From JBEGQX01 sp041180805 (GTDB lineage: Bacteria > Planctomycetota > Planctomycetia > Gemmatales > Gemmataceae), in assembly GCA_041180805.1 (NCBI GenBank), contig JBEGQX010000136.1, forward strand, positions 1-27,066: a stretch of DNA of 27,066 nt. Direction: 5' to 3'. The translations under genes were made by a program, and so were the position numbers. Below are positions 1 to 6,854 of the stretch, in pieces; position 1 is the stretch's first letter; each line of letters begins with the position of its first letter. The notes below the pieces were generated by a model. It saw only the letters and a list, made by a program, of their open reading frames with translations. It was not told the origin of the DNA and searched no databases.

Positions 1-710
1 TAACCATCGCTGTCCGCATATCTGGCCTGATCCAGCCATAATCTCCCCCAACGCTCGCCGTACCGGGGAGAGGCAAACAATCTATCCACGGCTCGTTCAT
101 AGGCACCCGGCTTACCATCCAGAAGATATTCCCTGACTTGGGATGGTGTGGGAGGCAATCCAGTCAAATCCAGCGAAACTCTACGCAACAAAAGCAAAGA
201 ATCCGCCTCTGAGTTTGGCTGCATTTTTTCCGCGTCAAGTTTCTGCATTACAAAAAGATCAATCGCATTTTTTGCCCATCCCAAGTTGGATGACAGAGGT
301 GGCCTGGGTTTTCTAATTGGCTGAAAAGCCCAATGGTTACTGGCCGTTTTGGTAACAGCAATCTCTCCTTTTTCAACCTCGGGAATCTTGGCACCTTCCT
401 GGATCCATTTTTCAAGGATTTGTTTTTGCTCTAAGGAAAGAGGCTTCTTGGGTTCTGGCGGCATGCGGCTTTCACCATTCGATCCCTCTAAAACATGAAC
501 AAGCCTGCTTTTGGATGGGTTACCCGCCTGCAACAAAAGACCGCTATTTCCACCCTTGCTTATAAAACTGCCGTAATCCAATCGCAAACCGGCCTTTTGC
601 TTTTCCGGTCCATGGCAACCAACGCAATTTTGAGCGAATAATGGCTTAACTTTGTTCAGGTAAAAATAATCATCTGCCTGGACAAAGGCCACGGGAAGAA
701 AAAGTATCAA
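1..710 (-). CDS. Planctomycete cytochrome-c/DUF1549 (PSCyt1-PSCyt2) protein, 3' part cut by window edge; start region looks frameshifted
   Basis: Reading leftward, this frame encodes a c-type heme motif CVGCH about 29 residues in, then the PSCyt1 pattern (GLRLDYGS, KGGNSG, RMPPEPKKPLS). It continues into a DUF1549 start (NHWAFQPIRKPRPP, RRVSLDLTGLPPTP, YGERWGRLWLDQARYADSDG) and runs off the window. The family is secreted and often paired with DUF1501 proteins; its biochemical role is not settled. The start is a problem. The only usable start in frame is TTG at 710-708, giving a very short uncharged leader (MILFLPVAFVQA). An ATG at 732-730 has a reasonable GGTGA Shine-Dalgarno sequence but is one base out of frame. 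Removing one base from the T4 run (mRNA sense, just before 714) would give MILRMFPLILFLPVAFVQA, a textbook signal peptide. So this is either a one-base error, a genuine frameshift mutation, or an unusual TTG start. A paralogue lies at 22480-25161. Confidence 0.85.
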   Translation of the reverse strand, partial: MILFLPVAFVQADDYFYLNKVKPLFAQNCVGCHGPEKQKAGLRLDYGSFISKGGNSGLLLQAGNPSKSRLVHVLEGSNGESRMPPEPKKPLSLEQKQILEKWIQEGAKIPEVEKGEIAVTKTASNHWAFQPIRKPRPPLSSNLGWAKNAIDLFVMQKLDAEKMQPNSEADSLLLLRRVSLDLTGLPPTPSQVREYLLDGKPGAYERAVDRLFASPRYGERWGRLWLDQARYADSDG

Positions 711-846
711 GGGAAAACATCTTAGAATCATGCCGCTTCACCAAATCAAAGGTTTTTCTGGCATTAGGAAGGAATAACTGATTTTGACGGGAATGCTTTT
801 ATGAATCAACTAATTTTAGTTCAACGGAGGTATTCTTAATTGTATT

Positions 847-1284
847 TCAGGCCAGTCCCAGATCTTTCTTGACGACCAGAAACCAATCCTTGAACCAACC
901 AGGTTTTGTGGGATAGCCGTTTTCCTCAATCATGGAAACAATCTGCTGCCTCCAATCCTTTCCTGGAACAAATCTGCCTGTTTTGGATTCAAGGTCTGCA
1001 AGAACCTTCTGGAAATTTTTTTCTGTGATACACATTTCCACATCGAAAAATGATTTTAATTGTGCAGCGGTTTCTTCCAACACGCAGGATTCCACAAGGT
1101 AAGACTCATCCTGGCAAACCTTGTGTAAAATCTCGTTGCCCTGCTCCAGGGTCATACCTTTCTGCAGTGCAAACTGAAGAATTTCGCGCTCCTCGTCAGA
1201 ATCTATGTAAAAATCCCGGTGGGCCCGATCCTTGATGATCCGCATCAATTCCTGCCTTAATCCGGAATTTATTTCTGTTCCCAT
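847..1284 (-). CDS. Uncharacterised 145-aa cytoplasmic protein
   Basis: I do not recognise this protein. Starting at the ATG at 1284 it is 145 residues and begins MGTEINSGLRQEL. A TTG start 9 codons upstream (1311) is possible but less likely; a weak GGA-type Shine-Dalgarno sits 8 bases before the ATG. There is no signal peptide or membrane segment. The protein looks mostly helical: charged helices (RIIKDRAHRDFYIDSDEEREILQFALQ as a region, residues about 15-40), then LEQGNEILHKVCQDESYLVE, and a Trp-rich end (KDWRQQIVSMIEENG, PGWFKDWFLVVKK). It has three cysteines without CxxC pairing. It is separated from the upstream selenoprotein gene by a strong terminator, so it probably has its own promoter in 1285-1353. 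Its stop is UGA followed closely by a UAA, so readthrough would add only three residues. Confidence 0.65.
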   Translation of the reverse strand: MGTEINSGLRQELMRIIKDRAHRDFYIDSDEEREILQFALQKGMTLEQGNEILHKVCQDESYLVESCVLEETAAQLKSFFDVEMCITEKNFQKVLADLESKTGRFVPGKDWRQQIVSMIEENGYPTKPGWFKDWFLVVKKDLGLA

Positions 1285-1353
1285 AAGACATTTCCAAGAA
1301 ACAGTTCGCAATCAACCTAATAAAAGTATTCGCCAGGGCAGAATGATTATTAC

Positions 1354-1389
1354 AAAAAAAGCCGGCTGGAGTAAATCCAGCCGGCTTTT
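1354..1389 (-). terminator. Intrinsic terminator of the selenoprotein gene
   Basis: On the minus strand a perfect 14-bp stem (AAAAGCCGGCTGGA / TCCAGCCGGCTTTT) closes a 5-base loop and is followed by a run of T. It lies 25 bases after the stop of the 1414-2013 gene. The A/T flanks make it potentially bidirectional, but no plus-strand gene reads into it. Confidence 0.9.
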
Positions 1390-1413
1390 CATAAGCATTA
1401 CAAAACAGCCAGA

Positions 1414-2013
1414 TTACTTGGCTGCAGCTTTCTTGGCCTCGCCCTTCTTTTCATCCTTATCAGGAAGGATCTTTGTAACATCCTTCACAATGGAGGAAAC
1501 GGCGGAGTCATTAAGTTCACCCTTGCGGAAAGCGTGATTTGCCTTCACATTCCTCTTGGTATAGAGGACAACGGTAACCTCAGCATCCTTGGCAATATTG
1601 TAACCTTCGGGGCCTGCCACATTGTCAATGGCAAGTACGGTATTCTTGATACCTTCCTTGCTGGCAAGTGACTTCAGCTTTTCTTCCATTCCCTTTTCAT
1701 CGTTGGAAAGGAATACAACAAAGCTGCCCATCTTTGCAGACTTGTTCTTTTCTGTCTCGGCATCGATTTTTTTGACCAGACTGGTCAGGGTTGGTGAGAT
1801 CTCGCGAGCAAAGATCATCGCCACCGGATTACCACCATTCTTTCAGACAAGGCACTGGGGTTTACCAGCAGCATTGCCAGTGACATTCAACGGATGGAAT
1901 GCACTGATCTTGTTGCTGCCGACCTCAGGCCCGGACTTAAGCGCATCTGCGGCGTAGGCGGTAAGGCCCATTGCCACAACAAGGCTCAATCCGACAAGAC
2001 CTCGGAAAGCCAT
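1414..2013 (-). CDS. Secreted thioredoxin-like protein with in-frame UGA (probable selenocysteine) in a C-x-x-U motif
   Basis: The reading frame runs from ATG at 2013 to TAA at 1414-1416, 199 residues, interrupted by one UGA at codon 57 (1843-1845). The ATG has a strong AAAGGAGG Shine-Dalgarno 7 bases upstream and opens a signal peptide (MAFRGLVGLSLVVAMGLTAYAAD, cleavage near residue 22). The mature start GPEVGSNKISAFHPLNVTG resembles redoxin-type proteins and leads to Q-C54-L-V-[UGA57]-K-N-G, the place of a thioredoxin CxxC pair. The same frame continues with no other stop through NPVAMIFARE, KMGSFVVFLSND, NTVLAIDN and VTVVLY, plausible alternating strands and helices, and ends in a Lys-rich tail. 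Seen directly: one frame, one UGA, coding on both sides, a strong start and its own terminator. Inference: UGA is read as selenocysteine, giving a C-x-x-U redox site. Alternatives are a nonsense mutation or a sequencing error of UGC/UGU. If UGA were a true stop, only a 56-residue secreted peptide would be made. Confidence 0.8.
1813..1833 (-). promoter_or_regulatory. Candidate bacterial SECIS hairpin just downstream of the UGA
   Basis: Counting from the base after the UGA, nucleotides 10-30 can fold as GGU/AUC (with one G-U), an A-G mismatch, AUC/GAU, a bulged C, then C-G closing a GGUG loop at nucleotides 18-21. Bacterial SECIS elements, such as that of E. coli fdhF, are small hairpins within the coding sequence right after the UGA, with a G-rich GGU loop about 16-37 bases downstream. 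Position and loop fit; the stem is short and imperfect, so this is a candidate only. Confidence 0.45.
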
Positions 2014-2061
2014 AACAAATCCTCCTTTAAAATTCGCCCCGACCTTCAGGGCATTAGGATA

Positions 2062-2090
2062 ATACTACCGCTTCCAAATACTTCGTGCAA
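2062..2090 (-). promoter_or_regulatory. Candidate sigma70-type promoter of the selenoprotein gene
   Basis: On the minus strand TTGCAC (2090-2085) and TAGTAT (2067-2062) are separated by exactly 17 bases, matching four of six and five of six consensus positions. Transcription would start near 2055, giving a leader of about 40 bases before the AAAGGAGG ribosome-binding site. Confidence 0.45.
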
Positions 2091-2116
2091 AAACAAAGTT
2101 TGGCAAAATCGCAAAA

Positions 2117-2145
2117 TTATAAGCCACCTCCATGGTAGCTTATAA
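2117..2145. repeat. Inverted repeat in the divergent intergenic region 2014-2332
   Basis: TTATAAGC at 2117-2124 and GCTTATAA at 2138-2145 are perfect inverted copies. After one mismatch (2125/2137) a further ACC/GGT pairing leaves a TCCAT loop. It lies 27 bases upstream of the -35 box of the selenoprotein promoter and about 190 bases upstream of the amidotransferase-like start at 2333, between divergent genes, so it may be an operator. It is less likely to be a terminator because no gene is transcribed into it. In the rest of 2014-2332 I see only a TTGACA at 2273-2278 without a good -10 partner, and no convincing small gene. Confidence 0.5.
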
Positions 2146-2332
2146 GGGCCTTTTTAAAATTTTCACAAAGCAGATTACCCTTCAAAACAAGGTGTTTTCG
2201 AACACCCGGGGATTTTCTCAGGATTTTTTTCTGGAATTCCAGCTGACAGCCAACCATAATTCCCCAATCAATTTGACACACACCTTGTTCAGGATCGAAC
2301 AGGTGGGATTTACAAAGGAAAGGATTTCCGTC

Positions 2333-3055
2333 ATGAACCCAGCTCTAAAACCTGCCACAAATTTGACTAAGATTGGTGTCTTTGGCACCGATAGGCACCC
2401 TTTGGACCGCAAACATGGTTGCGGCCTTTGGGATGCAGGTGTCACCGCCTGCCTGAAAGCTTCGGACGCAGACCCCATCCTCATTCCTGCCAACACAAAG
2501 GGCAAGTGGAAGGAAAAGCTTTCTGGAGTGGAAGGCGTGGTAATCTCAGGCTTCGATAACCTTGAGGCTCTTCCAGATGAGGTTCTGGAACTGGCAACCT
2601 ATTGCAGGCAAAATGATTTTCCCGTGCTTGGCATCGACCACGGCATGCATGCTCTGAATAATGCTTTTGGTGGCACCACATTTGAAGACCTTTGCAGACA
2701 ACTGCCCGAAGCCCTTCAGCACAAACATCCGCCAGAGCGCGGCCTGCGCCATGCCATTCTTGTGCAACCAGACTGCAGGCTTGCAAACATTTATGGTGAA
2801 GGTGAAATCGTGGTGAACAGCGAACACCGCAGGGGCATCCAGAAACTTGCGCGTGGTTTCAAAATCACTGCCACGGCGCTGGATGGCGTGGTGGAAGGCA
2901 TCGAATCTATTTCGGAAGACTGGTACGCCGTCGGGGTGCAATGGCATCCTGGCTCTGGTACTGCCAGCGGATTGGATATTCAAGTGTTCCGGGGCCTTGT
3001 GGATGCCGCCAGGGAAAGGTCGGCTGCCAAGGTTATGGTCAGGCTTGCAGCCTGA
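2333..3055 (+). CDS. Class I glutamine amidotransferase-like protein (peptidase C26 / PuuD family), catalytic residues lost
   Basis: A 240-residue protein starting MNPALKPATNLTKIGVFGTD. I chose ATG 2333, with an AAGGA-containing stretch upstream, because in-frame sequence before it (from 2132) looks non-coding. Fold markers of the gamma-glutamyl-GABA hydrolase family are clear: GVEGVVISGFDNL, then PVLGIDHGMHALNNAFGGTTFEDL, then IVVNSEHRRGIQKLA, DGVVEGIES and VGVQWHPG. Family members have GICRGMQ with the nucleophile Cys; here it reads GIDHGMH, so Asp replaces Cys. The His of the WHP motif remains, but the following Glu of HPE is replaced by Gly. The Cys-His-Glu triad is therefore missing two members, and hydrolysis by the usual mechanism is unlikely. 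It may be a binding or scaffold protein. It is monocistronic, with a strong terminator after it. Confidence 0.85.
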   Translation: MNPALKPATNLTKIGVFGTDRHPLDRKHGCGLWDAGVTACLKASDADPILIPANTKGKWKEKLSGVEGVVISGFDNLEALPDEVLELATYCRQNDFPVLGIDHGMHALNNAFGGTTFEDLCRQLPEALQHKHPPERGLRHAILVQPDCRLANIYGEGEIVVNSEHRRGIQKLARGFKITATALDGVVEGIESISEDWYAVGVQWHPGSGTASGLDIQVFRGLVDAARERSAAKVMVRLAA

Positions 3056-3081
3056 TTTGCCGTTAGAAGAGCAGGACGCTC

Positions 3082-3115
3082 AAAAGCGGGGGATATTCCT
3101 CCGCTTTTTCTTTTT
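3082..3115 (+). terminator. Intrinsic terminator after the amidotransferase-like gene
   Basis: AAAAGCGG pairs with CCGCTTTT, then a G-T wobble and GGA/TCC close a TAT loop. T-rich sequence (TTTTTCTTTTT) follows. It begins 27 bases after the stop at 3055 and separates this gene from the oxidoreductase gene. Confidence 0.88.
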
Positions 3116-3186
3116 ATCCATGCACAATTTGACCTTTACGCTATCATGTTTTGAAGAATGTTTCTTCCACCGGGATTTCTTGCAAG

Positions 3187-5286
3187 ATGGCCAGCACCTT
3201 ACAAACTATTCACGCCACCTGCCCTCACGATTGCCCCGACACGTGCTCCATGCTAGTCACGGTTCAAGATGGCAAAGCAACGAAATTGCGCGGTAACCCG
3301 GAACACCCCATCACCCGCGGATTTTTATGTGGCAAAGTCGCCAGCTATATCGATAGAACCTATCATCCAACCCGAATCCTGCATCCGCTGAAGCGTGTTG
3401 GCCCAAAAGGTGCCGCCAAGTTTGAAAAAATTTCCTGGGTGGAAGCTGTTCAAATTATTTGCAAAAAGCTCAAAGAGGTTATCGCATCTCCGTCCGGGCC
3501 CCAGTCGATTCTTCCTTATAGCTATGCGGGTACCATGGGTCGCCTTCAGGGCTCCAGTTTGGACAGAAGATTTTTTCATGCCTTGGGGGCATCGCTGCTG
3601 GAACGAACCATCTGCGCCACCGCCGGTGTGGCGGGAAGCACTATAACTCTGGGCACCAGAGCCGCCATTGATCCGGAATCCTGTATTCATTCCAAATTGA
3701 TCATTCATTGGGGATCGAACACCTCGGTAACCAACTCGCACCTCTGGGCCCTTCAGCATCAAGCCAGGAAAAATGGCGCCCAAGTGATCACCATAGACCC
3801 GTTCCGAAGTAAAACCGCAGAGAAAAGCGACTGGTGGATACCCATCCGCCCCGGCACAGATGCCGCGCTGGCTTTGGGAATCATGCATGTAATCTTTCGA
3901 GAACAACTAGAGGACTTTACATATATCCAGGAACATACCCTGGGCCATGAAAAGCTTAAAAAACGAGCCTTGGATGAATTCCCACCTTCCAAGGTATCGC
4001 AGATCACTGGGGTGGATGTTTCAAGCATCGAAAAGCTTGCAAGAATGTATGCGCAAACTCCTTCCTCGCTCATTCGGTTGAATTATGGGATGCAGCGTCA
4101 CGGAGGTGGTGGTATGGCGGTTCGAACCATCACCTGCCTGCCTGCTATCACTGGGGCATGGAAACACCCCGGCGGTGGTGCTTTCCTCAGCACCAGCGCC
4201 ATGTACCCGCTGAAAGATTCCCACACCTTCGAACGCAAGGACCTTATTCCGCCAGGCACAAGATCCATCAACATGAGTCAGCTCGGCAAGGCACTTTGCA
4301 ATCCTCAAATGAATCCACCTGTAAATGCAATCGTGGTTTACAACTCCAACCCGGCGGCAGTTTGCCCGGAACAACCCGAAGTTATTCGTGGCCTGATGCG
4401 GGAAGACCTATTCACCGTGGTGCTCGAGCAGTTTCCAACCGATACCACCGACTATGCCGACATTATTCTGCCAGCCACCACCCAGTTGGAGCATTGGGAC
4501 ATTCATACCTCTTATGGCCATTACCATGTACATTTAAACGAACCCGCCATAGCACCTCTTGGGGAATCATTGCCCAACACCGAAATATTCAGAAGACTGG
4601 CCAAAGGAATGGAACTGGATTCCAGCTTGTTTGATTGCACGGATGAAGATTTGATCCGGGAAGCATTGGAACCTTCTGAAACAAGCCTAATGGGACCGGA
4701 AGCCCTTCGTGGAATCAACTTTGATACCCTTCGAAAGCAAGGCTTCCAAAGATTGAACATTCCACGCGAATATTCACCCTTTGCACTCGGCAGGTTCCCA
4801 ACAAAGTCGGGGAAGTGCGAGTTTTTCAACTCTTCACTGGAAGCGATGGGATTGGATCCCCTGGCAGGCTTCACTCCTCCTTACGAAAGCCCGGAATCCT
4901 CACCCGAACTTGCATGTCAGTATCCGTTGCAACTTATCACACCGCCCGACCCGGCCTTTCTGAACTCATCGTTTGCAAATCTTGAATGGCAAAAGAGGGA
5001 TGCTCACCGCCCCACCCTGATTATCTCGCCGCAAGATGCCGCAGCGCGGGGTATTCTTGATGGTATGAGGGTTCGCATCTTTAATAATCGTGGGGCATTT
5101 CTGGCCCATGCATCCGTGGAAGATTCTGTCCGGCCGGGGGTGATCGTTGCTCAGGGCCTCTGGTGGAACAAGGATGTTGCGGGAAATGCCAACGCAAACG
5201 CCACCACCAGTCAGGCAATTACGGACATTGGCGCAGGCGCCACCTTTTTCGACAACTTGGCAGAGGTTGAGGTTGCGCTGACATGA
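3187..5286 (+). CDS. Molybdopterin-dependent oxidoreductase with N-terminal 4Fe-4S domain
   Basis: About 699 residues from ATG 3187; a TTG at 3151 would add 12 residues, and neither start has a clear Shine-Dalgarno. The N-terminus has the cluster-binding motif C12-x3-C16-x3-C20 (CPHDCPDTC) with a fourth Cys at 48 (RGFLCGK), as in the Molybdop_Fe4S4 domain. The molybdopterin domain follows, with SYAGTMGRLQ, LIIHWGSNTSVTN, VITIDPFRSKTAEKSDWWIPIRPGTDAALALGIMH and YNSNPAAV. The C-terminal dinucleotide-binding domain is recognisable by LIISPQDAAARGILDGMRVRIFN and RPGVIVAQGLWW. The segment RTICATAGVAG offers a Cys near where family members carry a molybdenum-ligand residue; this is inferred. There is no twin-arginine leader, so it is probably cytoplasmic. 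The substrate cannot be told. Its stop overlaps the next start (ATGA), so the two are probably co-translated. Confidence 0.92.
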   Translation: MASTLQTIHATCPHDCPDTCSMLVTVQDGKATKLRGNPEHPITRGFLCGKVASYIDRTYHPTRILHPLKRVGPKGAAKFEKISWVEAVQIICKKLKEVIASPSGPQSILPYSYAGTMGRLQGSSLDRRFFHALGASLLERTICATAGVAGSTITLGTRAAIDPESCIHSKLIIHWGSNTSVTNSHLWALQHQARKNGAQVITIDPFRSKTAEKSDWWIPIRPGTDAALALGIMHVIFREQLEDFTYIQEHTLGHEKLKKRALDEFPPSKVSQITGVDVSSIEKLARMYAQTPSSLIRLNYGMQRHGGGGMAVRTITCLPAITGAWKHPGGGAFLSTSAMYPLKDSHTFERKDLIPPGTRSINMSQLGKALCNPQMNPPVNAIVVYNSNPAAVCPEQPEVIRGLMREDLFTVVLEQFPTDTTDYADIILPATTQLEHWDIHTSYGHYHVHLNEPAIAPLGESLPNTEIFRRLAKGMELDSSLFDCTDEDLIREALEPSETSLMGPEALRGINFDTLRKQGFQRLNIPREYSPFALGRFPTKSGKCEFFNSSLEAMGLDPLAGFTPPYESPESSPELACQYPLQLITPPDPAFLNSSFANLEWQKRDAHRPTLIISPQDAAARGILDGMRVRIFNNRGAFLAHASVEDSVRPGVIVAQGLWWNKDVAGNANANATTSQAITDIGAGATFFDNLAEVEVALT

Positions 5287-6095
5287 TGAAACCCTGCATA
5301 AGCCAGGCCTGCCTTTTTTCCAGTTCCTTCGCCGAGGATGTGAAAGGATTTCTTGAGGGTGGTTGCAATGCCATGGAAGTTTGGCTTACCAAACTGGAAA
5401 AACATCTCGAAACCAGCAGCGTAGGCCAGACCAAGACTCTGCTGGCCGATCATGGGATAGAGTGCCCGGCAGCATCGTACCAAGGCGGGCTATTATTCTC
5501 TGAAGGCGAACAAAAAAAGCTTCACCTTGATCACTTCCGTAAAAGGCTGGATCTCTGTCAGGGATTGGGAATTCCTGTGATGAATATCCTTGCGGAATTC
5601 CCCCAGAGGGTGGACCAGGAAACCATGCAGCGCGCCATCCAGGCTCTCGGCGAAGCAGCACAATGGGCCGAGGCTTTTGGCACCAGGCTATCGCTGGAAT
5701 TTCGTGCCCGCTCCCCGTTTGTGAACAATTTGGAAACCGCACTCGCCTTCGTGAATGCCACCGGCGCCAGCAACCTTGGGGTAACCGTGGACTTTTTCCA
5801 TTTCCATTGCGGGCCCAGCAAGCTGTCGGACATCCAAGTCCCTGTCATTGACAAGATTTTTCTGGTACAGGTTTGCGATTTAATGTCCACAACCCGGGAA
5901 ATGGCATCAGATTCAGATCGCATCCTGCCCGGAGACGGGGAATTGCCCTTGAAACCTTTCATTCAGTCCTTGAAAGATTCCGGGTACCACGGATTTGTTT
6001 CCGTGGAAGTTTTCAACCCCATGCTTTCCCAAACCAGCCCCGGTCAAATCGCAGAGTTTGGAATGGGATCTGTTCAGCGATTTCTGACAGCCTGA
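5283..6095 (+). CDS. Sugar phosphate isomerase/epimerase-like TIM-barrel protein (AP endonuclease 2 family)
   Basis: 270 residues with an ATG overlapping the preceding stop by 4 bases (a second ATG follows at 5286). The pattern is that of xylose-isomerase-like TIM barrels: FLEGGCNAMEVWL early, CQGLGIPVMNIL, then metal-site strands LSLEFRAR (Glu about residue 139), LGVTVDFFHFHCG (Asp about 170, with His nearby), FLVQVCD, LPGDGELPLKPFI and HGFVSVEVFNPML (Glu about 241). The acidic residues typical of the divalent-metal site appear to be kept. No signal peptide. Coupling to the molybdopterin oxidoreductase suggests both act on one sugar- or polyol-like pathway, but this is inference; no substrate is evident. 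Confidence 0.88.
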   Translation: MMKPCISQACLFSSSFAEDVKGFLEGGCNAMEVWLTKLEKHLETSSVGQTKTLLADHGIECPAASYQGGLLFSEGEQKKLHLDHFRKRLDLCQGLGIPVMNILAEFPQRVDQETMQRAIQALGEAAQWAEAFGTRLSLEFRARSPFVNNLETALAFVNATGASNLGVTVDFFHFHCGPSKLSDIQVPVIDKIFLVQVCDLMSTTREMASDSDRILPGDGELPLKPFIQSLKDSGYHGFVSVEVFNPMLSQTSPGQIAEFGMGSVQRFLTA

Positions 6096-6210
6096 CAAAA
6101 TTTCTTCCAACCTGAAAGATTCCTGCACGCGATCGACCTTGCACAAAATGCATCTCTTAGGCGATCATGAATGCTCATGTGAAGATTCTGAAGTTTGTGG
6201 GAGCGATATC

Positions 6211-6801
6211 ATGATTCGATGGATTCCAACCATTCTGTTCACCTGCCTTAGTGGGGTGGCCGTTTTTTCAATGGATACCATAGGCGTTAATGGAAGTGGC
6301 GTGCGGTTTGGCACCACCACCGAATGCAAGGTGGAGGGCAAACCCAAAAAGATGGTGTTAACCGGGGCAGCCATGCGAACCAAGTACCTGGTAAATGTGT
6401 ACGCCATAGCCAGCTATATTCAGGAAGGCACGAAGGCAAAAACCGCCGAGGATCTTGTTAATGCAGATGCCTGCAAGCAACTGCATCTGGTCATGGAACG
6501 TCAGGTGGATGGCAGAGATATGTATGCCAACTTCCGGTCCTCCATCCTTCTGAATCATCAGGAAAATGAGTTCGCAGAACAACTTCCAGTTCTTGAAAAC
6601 CTATTCAAGGAAACCAAGGTTTTAAAGGGGGATCAGGTAAAGCTTACCTATATCCCAGGTAAAGGATTGCACTGCCATGTGATCGACAAGATTGAAGTGA
6701 CCATACCTGGCTTGGAATTTTCCAAGGCCATCTGGGAAATCTATCTGGGCAAAAAGAACCTGGGGGACTCCATAAAGAAGGGCCTGCTTTCCAAAATCTA
6801 A
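6211..6801 (+). CDS. Secreted chalcone isomerase-like protein
   Basis: 196 residues from ATG 6211, which has GGAG 8 bases upstream and begins a signal peptide (MIRWIPTILFTCLSGVAVFS). The frame is open back to 6139, but that extension would bury the leader. The mature part matches the bacterial chalcone_3-type family: FGTTTECKVEGKPKKMVLTGAAMRTKYLVNVYAIASYIQEG, the region DACKQLHLVMERQVDGRDMYANFRSSI, and an end IPGLEFSKAIWEIYLGKKNLGDSIKKGLL. Bacterial members are usually not chalcone isomerases; they are thought to bind small lipophilic ligands or have unknown activity. It stands alone between the TIM-barrel gene and a strong terminator. Confidence 0.82.
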   Translation: MIRWIPTILFTCLSGVAVFSMDTIGVNGSGVRFGTTTECKVEGKPKKMVLTGAAMRTKYLVNVYAIASYIQEGTKAKTAEDLVNADACKQLHLVMERQVDGRDMYANFRSSILLNHQENEFAEQLPVLENLFKETKVLKGDQVKLTYIPGKGLHCHVIDKIEVTIPGLEFSKAIWEIYLGKKNLGDSIKKGLLSKI

Positions 6802-6826
6802 TAGGGATTCCCAGTAAAGAATCCGC

Positions 6827-6854
6827 CGCCGGGGCCACTCCCCGGCGTTTTTTT
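6827..6854 (+). terminator. Intrinsic terminator after the chalcone isomerase-like gene
   Basis: A perfect 8-bp GC-rich stem (CGCCGGGG / CCCCGGCG) with a CCACT loop is followed by seven T. It starts 25 bases after the stop at 6801. Confidence 0.92.

Noticed and set aside
808..821. AACTAA-TT-TTAGTT palindrome between the first two genes
   Set aside because: Short and A/T-rich with no T run, so neither a convincing terminator nor a supported operator.
1232..1537. Plus-strand open frame of 101 codons
   Set aside because: It runs through the intrinsic terminator at 1354-1389 and lies opposite two better supported genes.
1414..1824. Stand-alone 136-residue gene starting at GTG 1824
   Set aside because: It lacks a good ribosome site, begins in the middle of a thioredoxin-like fold, and the same frame continues upstream through a single UGA to a strong ATG with signal peptide.
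2132..2332. N-terminal extension of the amidotransferase-like protein
   Set aside because: It would add 67 residues unrelated to the family and starts inside the inverted repeat; ATG 2333 matches the usual domain start.
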